Origin: Desulfobacterales bacterium
GTDB taxonomy: Bacteria > Desulfobacterota > Desulfobacteria > Desulfobacterales > C00003060
NCBI GenBank assembly: GCA_030629475.1
Contig: DAOVOU010000096.1
Span: 1 to 7,573, forward strand
Direction of reading: 5' to 3'
DNA: 7,573 bases
Position 1 is the stretch's first letter, and every line of letters starts with the position of its first letter. Shown piece after piece: positions 5,558-7,573 of the stretch. The notes below the pieces were generated by a model, which was not told where the DNA came from, searched no databases, and saw nothing but the letters and a program-made list of their open reading frames with translations. A program made the translations under genes and the position numbers.

Positions 5558-5594
5558 GGTTCATGCTCGTGACAATCATAAAAAAAACCAGCAG

Positions 5595-5607
5595 TATCAA
5601 TAGGTTA
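5595..5607 (+). promoter_or_regulatory. Predicted IHF binding site, acidic-protein promoter
   Basis: TATCAATAGGTTA fits WATCAANNNNTTR at every defined position. It lies in the same orientation relative to the promoter and at the same 6-nt distance from TGGCACG as the site at 3702-3714. Confidence 0.7.
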
Positions 5608-5613
5608 AGGATG

Positions 5614-5628
5614 TGGCACGACAGTTGC
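5614..5628 (+). promoter_or_regulatory. Sigma-54 (-24/-12) promoter of the acidic-protein gene
   Basis: TGGCACG-ACAG-TTGC is a complete match to the core sigma-54 consensus, with GG (5615-5616) and GC (5627-5628) exactly 10 nt apart. Transcription should start near 5640, giving a leader of about 80 nt before the ATG at 5720. It lies downstream of the regulator gene, with its own three palindromes and IHF site. Confidence 0.9.
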
Positions 5629-5706
5629 CTTTAACAATTATTTTATGACACGGGTACGGGGGCGTCTCAATGGGAAGACCCTGGACACCAACCACAAAAT
5701 TGCTTA

Positions 5707-5712
5707 GGGAGG
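5707..5712 (+). promoter_or_regulatory. Ribosome binding site of the acidic-protein gene
   Basis: GGGAGG, 7 nt before the ATG at 5720. It fixes the start of the signal peptide and shows that translation is meant to begin ahead of the T-run where the frame breaks. Confidence 0.85.
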
Positions 5713-5719
5713 TATTGAC

Positions 5720-6063
5720 ATGAAAAAGAACAGGAGTTTTTTTCCGCAGGTCTTTGTGCTCTGTTGACGGTTCCGTTCGTCTTTTCCACAAATCTATTCG
5801 CGTCCGAAGTGTCGCTCACAGAGATGGCCGATGCATACTACGAAAGGGTAGCGGATAGTGGGTATGGGGACTCAGGTGGATGGATCGACAGGGACGAGGA
5901 TGAGTCTACGAAGGACGAGTATGAACAGGAATATAAAGAAGAGGCTGACGAGAGAGACGAGGAGTACGAAAGCGTTCCATCAGATCCAGAAGACGAATCT
6001 TCCACAGAGGAACCATCTGAGGAAGACGACTTTCAAACGGTTCAAGAAGACGAATATATGTAA
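5720..6063 (+). CDS. Small secreted, extremely acidic protein; frame broken at a T7 run in the signal peptide
   Basis: The ATG at 5720 starts MKKNRSFF, but the frame then reads PQVFVLC and stops. One extra T in the run at 5737-5743 would join it to the long frame, giving SAGLCALLTVPFVFSTNLFA. Together these make a textbook signal peptide: positive MKKNR, hydrophobic core, and LFA before SEVS as a likely cleavage site. The mature part would be about 86 residues, of which 36 are Asp or Glu and only 5 Lys or Arg, with many Ser and Tyr and no cysteine. It looks intrinsically disordered and should be exported to the periplasm or beyond. I recognise no family. The gene has its own strong ribosome binding site and sigma-54 promoter matching that of groESL, so a role in the same stress response is inferred. 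As written it is not translatable in one frame: sequencing error, slippage-based switching or a recent mutation are all possible. Confidence 0.72.
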
Positions 6064-6094
6064 GCGCACAATGGAGCAGTAGTAAGCCAGGCCA

Positions 6095-6354
6095 GTGTTT
6101 TATCCCTCGAAGGACCAGCACAAGTACTGGTTGGCATACAGACCCTACGATATAGAGGTGGTAGCGGCCTTTGACATTGACTGCCGGAAAGTTGGTAAGG
6201 ACGTGGGTGAGGCGATCTTTCAGAAACCAAACTGCACAACGGTGTTCTGCAGCGATATACCAAAGACTGGTGTAGCCGTGCAGATGGGACGGATTCTGGA
6301 TGGATTCTCCGACCATATGCAGAACTATGAGGACAAATACACCTTTGTCTCATC
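6095..6354 (+). pseudogene. ino1: Remnant of inositol-1-phosphate (inositol-3-phosphate) synthase
   Basis: The enzyme family converts glucose 6-phosphate to inositol phosphate with bound NAD. The frame holds DIEVVAAFDIDCRKVGKDV, then GEAIFQKPNCTT and TGVAVQMGRILDGFSDHM. These match the early part of the small bacterial/archaeal-type synthases, roughly residues 50-130 of about 360-430 (family pattern D-I-x-F-V-A-A-F-D-x-D...KVGKD...EAIF...N-T...V...G...DG). The preceding glycine-rich NAD loop (GVGNCASS type) is absent, stops lie just upstream, and everything after residue 130 is gone. At about 6355 the frame runs into an unrelated gene fragment and stops at 6382. It follows the acidic-protein gene with no visible terminator or start signal. 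It is a dead fragment. Confidence 0.7.
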
Positions 6355-6471
6355 CTGGGACTGCCCCTCATTGAGCGGGTGATCCGCTCCGCCATGCAGG
6401 CAGGAACTGATGATTTTTGTGTGGTATGAAGAGGATACCGCTTCAAGGTTGATTTTATGCAGAGATTGTAA
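6355..6471 (+). pseudogene. Remnant of an inositol-phosphate cytidylyltransferase-like nucleotidyltransferase
   Basis: In the frame starting at 6355 the sequence reads LGLPLIERVIRSAMQAG, then TDDFCVV and a TGA, followed in frame by RGYRFKVDFMQRL and TAA. The pattern LPLIERVIxxAxxAGxDxFxVVxGY is that of the MobA-like nucleotidyltransferase domain just after its N-terminal LAAG...KP loop, as in inositol-1-phosphate cytidylyltransferases. That enzyme activates inositol phosphate as CDP-inositol, for inositol lipids or di-inositol phosphate, which fits the adjoining synthase remnant. Both the N-terminal nucleotide loop and all of the rest are missing. The domain family is reasonably clear; the exact substrate is inferred mostly from the neighbour. 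Confidence 0.5.
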
Positions 6472-6581
6472 CAATGATGGCCGAAAACACGAAAACAGCG
6501 GGCACCCGTTTGCCCCGGTGACGGTTGCCGCTGGTTTGCGAGTCCTGGAAAGGTTAGGCTGCTGTGAAAGGAGGTCTTTTT
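6472..6581 (+). other. Degraded interval before the kinase gene, with one possible coding scrap
   Basis: No intact gene is present here. At 6497-6559 one frame reads SGHPFAPVTVAAGLRVLERLG, which looks like a piece of a real protein. It faintly recalls the SGHP...AAGLxxLE segment of class III aminotransferases, but it is too short to name. The interval ends with AAAGGAGG (6567-6574), the ribosome binding site of the next gene, 7 nt before its ATG. Confidence 0.3.
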
Positions 6582-7573
6582 ATGGCAATCGAGGACGTCA
6601 TACGGTATCATCACAAGCCTGGCAAAGATCTGAAGTCAGACAAGAGTTTGCCCCCCTCCGACAATGTCAACGCCTATCTTAACTTTTTGACGATTGATGA
6701 TATCATCTATCGCCTCGCGTGGAATAACGGTATGAGAGATATGACTGCTGTTGAGTATCACACCAAGTATAAGCAGCTTTTTGGCCGCAAGGCCTTTGGG
6801 GGCAAGACCGTGCTTGTGCGGGCGGGAATTGACGTTCCGGTTGACAGCAACGGATGCATCGCGGGATTTGAAAGGATTCGAGGCGCTATCCTCACTTTAG
6901 AAGAACTTTCGGGTTACGGGGCGCGTGTGGTCGTCATCGGTCATCAGGGGCGTGCAGGTAAAGATGATTTCATTGAGCTCGACCAGCATGCCAAGATGAT
7001 CCGGAAATTGATCAACCGCCCCTGGCAGCCCAAAAAAGCGGTCAAGTATTTAGGTAACCTAACGCAAAAAAAAGTCGTCACCAACAAGATTCATTCATTA
7101 AAGGATGGCGAAATCCTGGTTTTGAACAATATACGTTTCATGGTGGATGAGGTCTTTATTCTGGACAAGCCCGGGCTCAGACCTCATGAGTTTAACAGGG
7201 GGTCCTGGTTTGTTTCCGTCTTAGAACCCTTAATCGACTTTTATGTAAACGATGCCTTTAACACCTCCCACCGCAAGCATGCTTCCATGATCGGGTTTAC
7301 GAACGTCCTGAACCTGGTAGGGCGTCAGACCGAGGTCGAAATGATGGAGAACAAGCAGGTCATCCACATCATCGAATACCCCTTCATCCCGATTTTTGGT
7401 GGTGTGAAGGTAGGCGATTATATGGGTCTCATCAAAAACTCGGTCCTTTCTGACAAAGTCCCATACGTGTTGCTGGCAGGAAGCCCTGGGATCATTGCTC
7501 TCCTAAGCAAGGAGATCAGGTCGGATGAGCGGTACAACTTCGGGGAGGCCACAAATAAATTTTTAGAGAAAAA
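6582..7573 (+). CDS. pgk: Divergent archaeal-style phosphoglycerate kinase homologue with N-terminal extension (3' end outside window)
   Basis: Phosphoglycerate kinase transfers phosphate between 1,3-bisphosphoglycerate and ADP in glycolysis. The frame is open for 330 residues to the window edge. Family motifs appear in order: KTVLVRAGIDVPVD (75-88), VVVIGHQGRAGKDDF with the HxGR motif (117-130), SLKDGEILVLNNIRF (172-186), FYVNDAFNTSHRKHASMIGF (220-239) and FGGVKVGDY (272-280). HQGRxGxxDF and the DGEILxLxNxRF wording resemble the archaeal branch. About 75 residues precede the first motif, where normal enzymes have 10-15. The usual RVDxN substrate loop reads RAGID, losing the conserved Asp and Asn, while the basic residues of HQGR, NIRF and SHR remain. 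A strong AAAGGAGG supports the ATG at 6582. Family is certain; catalytic activity is doubtful. Confidence 0.85.
   Translation, partial: MAIEDVIRYHHKPGKDLKSDKSLPPSDNVNAYLNFLTIDDIIYRLAWNNGMRDMTAVEYHTKYKQLFGRKAFGGKTVLVRAGIDVPVDSNGCIAGFERIRGAILTLEELSGYGARVVVIGHQGRAGKDDFIELDQHAKMIRKLINRPWQPKKAVKYLGNLTQKKVVTNKIHSLKDGEILVLNNIRFMVDEVFILDKPGLRPHEFNRGSWFVSVLEPLIDFYVNDAFNTSHRKHASMIGFTNVLNLVGRQTEVEMMENKQVIHIIEYPFIPIFGGVKVGDYMGLIKNSVLSDKVPYVLLAGSPGIIALLSKEIRSDERYNFGEATNKFLEK

Noticed and set aside
6042..6614. A 190-codon minus-strand frame opposite the inositol-gene remnants
   Set aside because: Composition is rich in Arg, Cys, His and Ser without structure; the plus strand has recognisable family motifs, so this is a shadow.

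Overview
The window looks like a piece of an anaerobic Desulfobacterota-type (deltaproteobacterial) genome. This is inferred from the style of the GroESL proteins, the sigma-54 regulation, an archaeal-style phosphoglycerate kinase homologue and inositol-phosphate gene remnants. No marker gene fixes the taxonomy. Base composition is mixed and several genes are decayed.

Left part, minus strand (1-1389): the 5' end of a family 2 glycosyltransferase (1-182), a small hypothetical gene (239-466), a frameshifted hypothetical gene (509-861), an HU-family DNA-binding gene with its middle deleted (866-1029), and a small acidic conserved-looking gene (1007-1351). A 241-bp nested inverted-repeat element (1389-1629) separates these from the chaperonin operon.

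Centre (1683-5720): the groES-groEL operon is on the minus strand. Facing away from it is an intact sigma-54 activator gene with a degenerate receiver domain (3989-5419), followed by a gene for a small, secreted, extremely acidic protein (5720-6063). The regulator is flanked by two target promoters that are built almost identically. Each has a TGGCACG/-12 sigma-54 element, a perfect IHF-consensus match ending exactly 6 nt before it, and three copies of the 15-bp palindrome GGAACT-N3-AGTTCC. These copies are centred about 77-78, 179-180 and 209-211 bp upstream of the -12 dinucleotide. One promoter drives groESL leftward; the other drives the acidic-protein gene rightward. I read this as a small self-contained stress regulon: an unusual bacterial enhancer-binding protein co-controls a cytoplasmic chaperonin and an exported acidic protein. 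This is the main discovery of the window. The acidic-protein reading frame is broken at a run of seven T inside its signal peptide; one more T would restore it.

Right part, plus strand (6064-7573): remnants of an inositol-1-phosphate synthase and of an inositol-phosphate cytidylyltransferase-like nucleotidyltransferase, fused by deletion, then an intact but divergent archaeal-style phosphoglycerate kinase homologue that runs off the window. It has an extra N-terminal segment of about 75 residues and altered substrate-loop residues.

The contrast between intact chaperonin, regulator and kinase genes and at least four broken genes suggests either a genome undergoing local gene decay or, for the single-base cases, sequencing error. 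No tRNA, rRNA, CRISPR array or transposase was seen.
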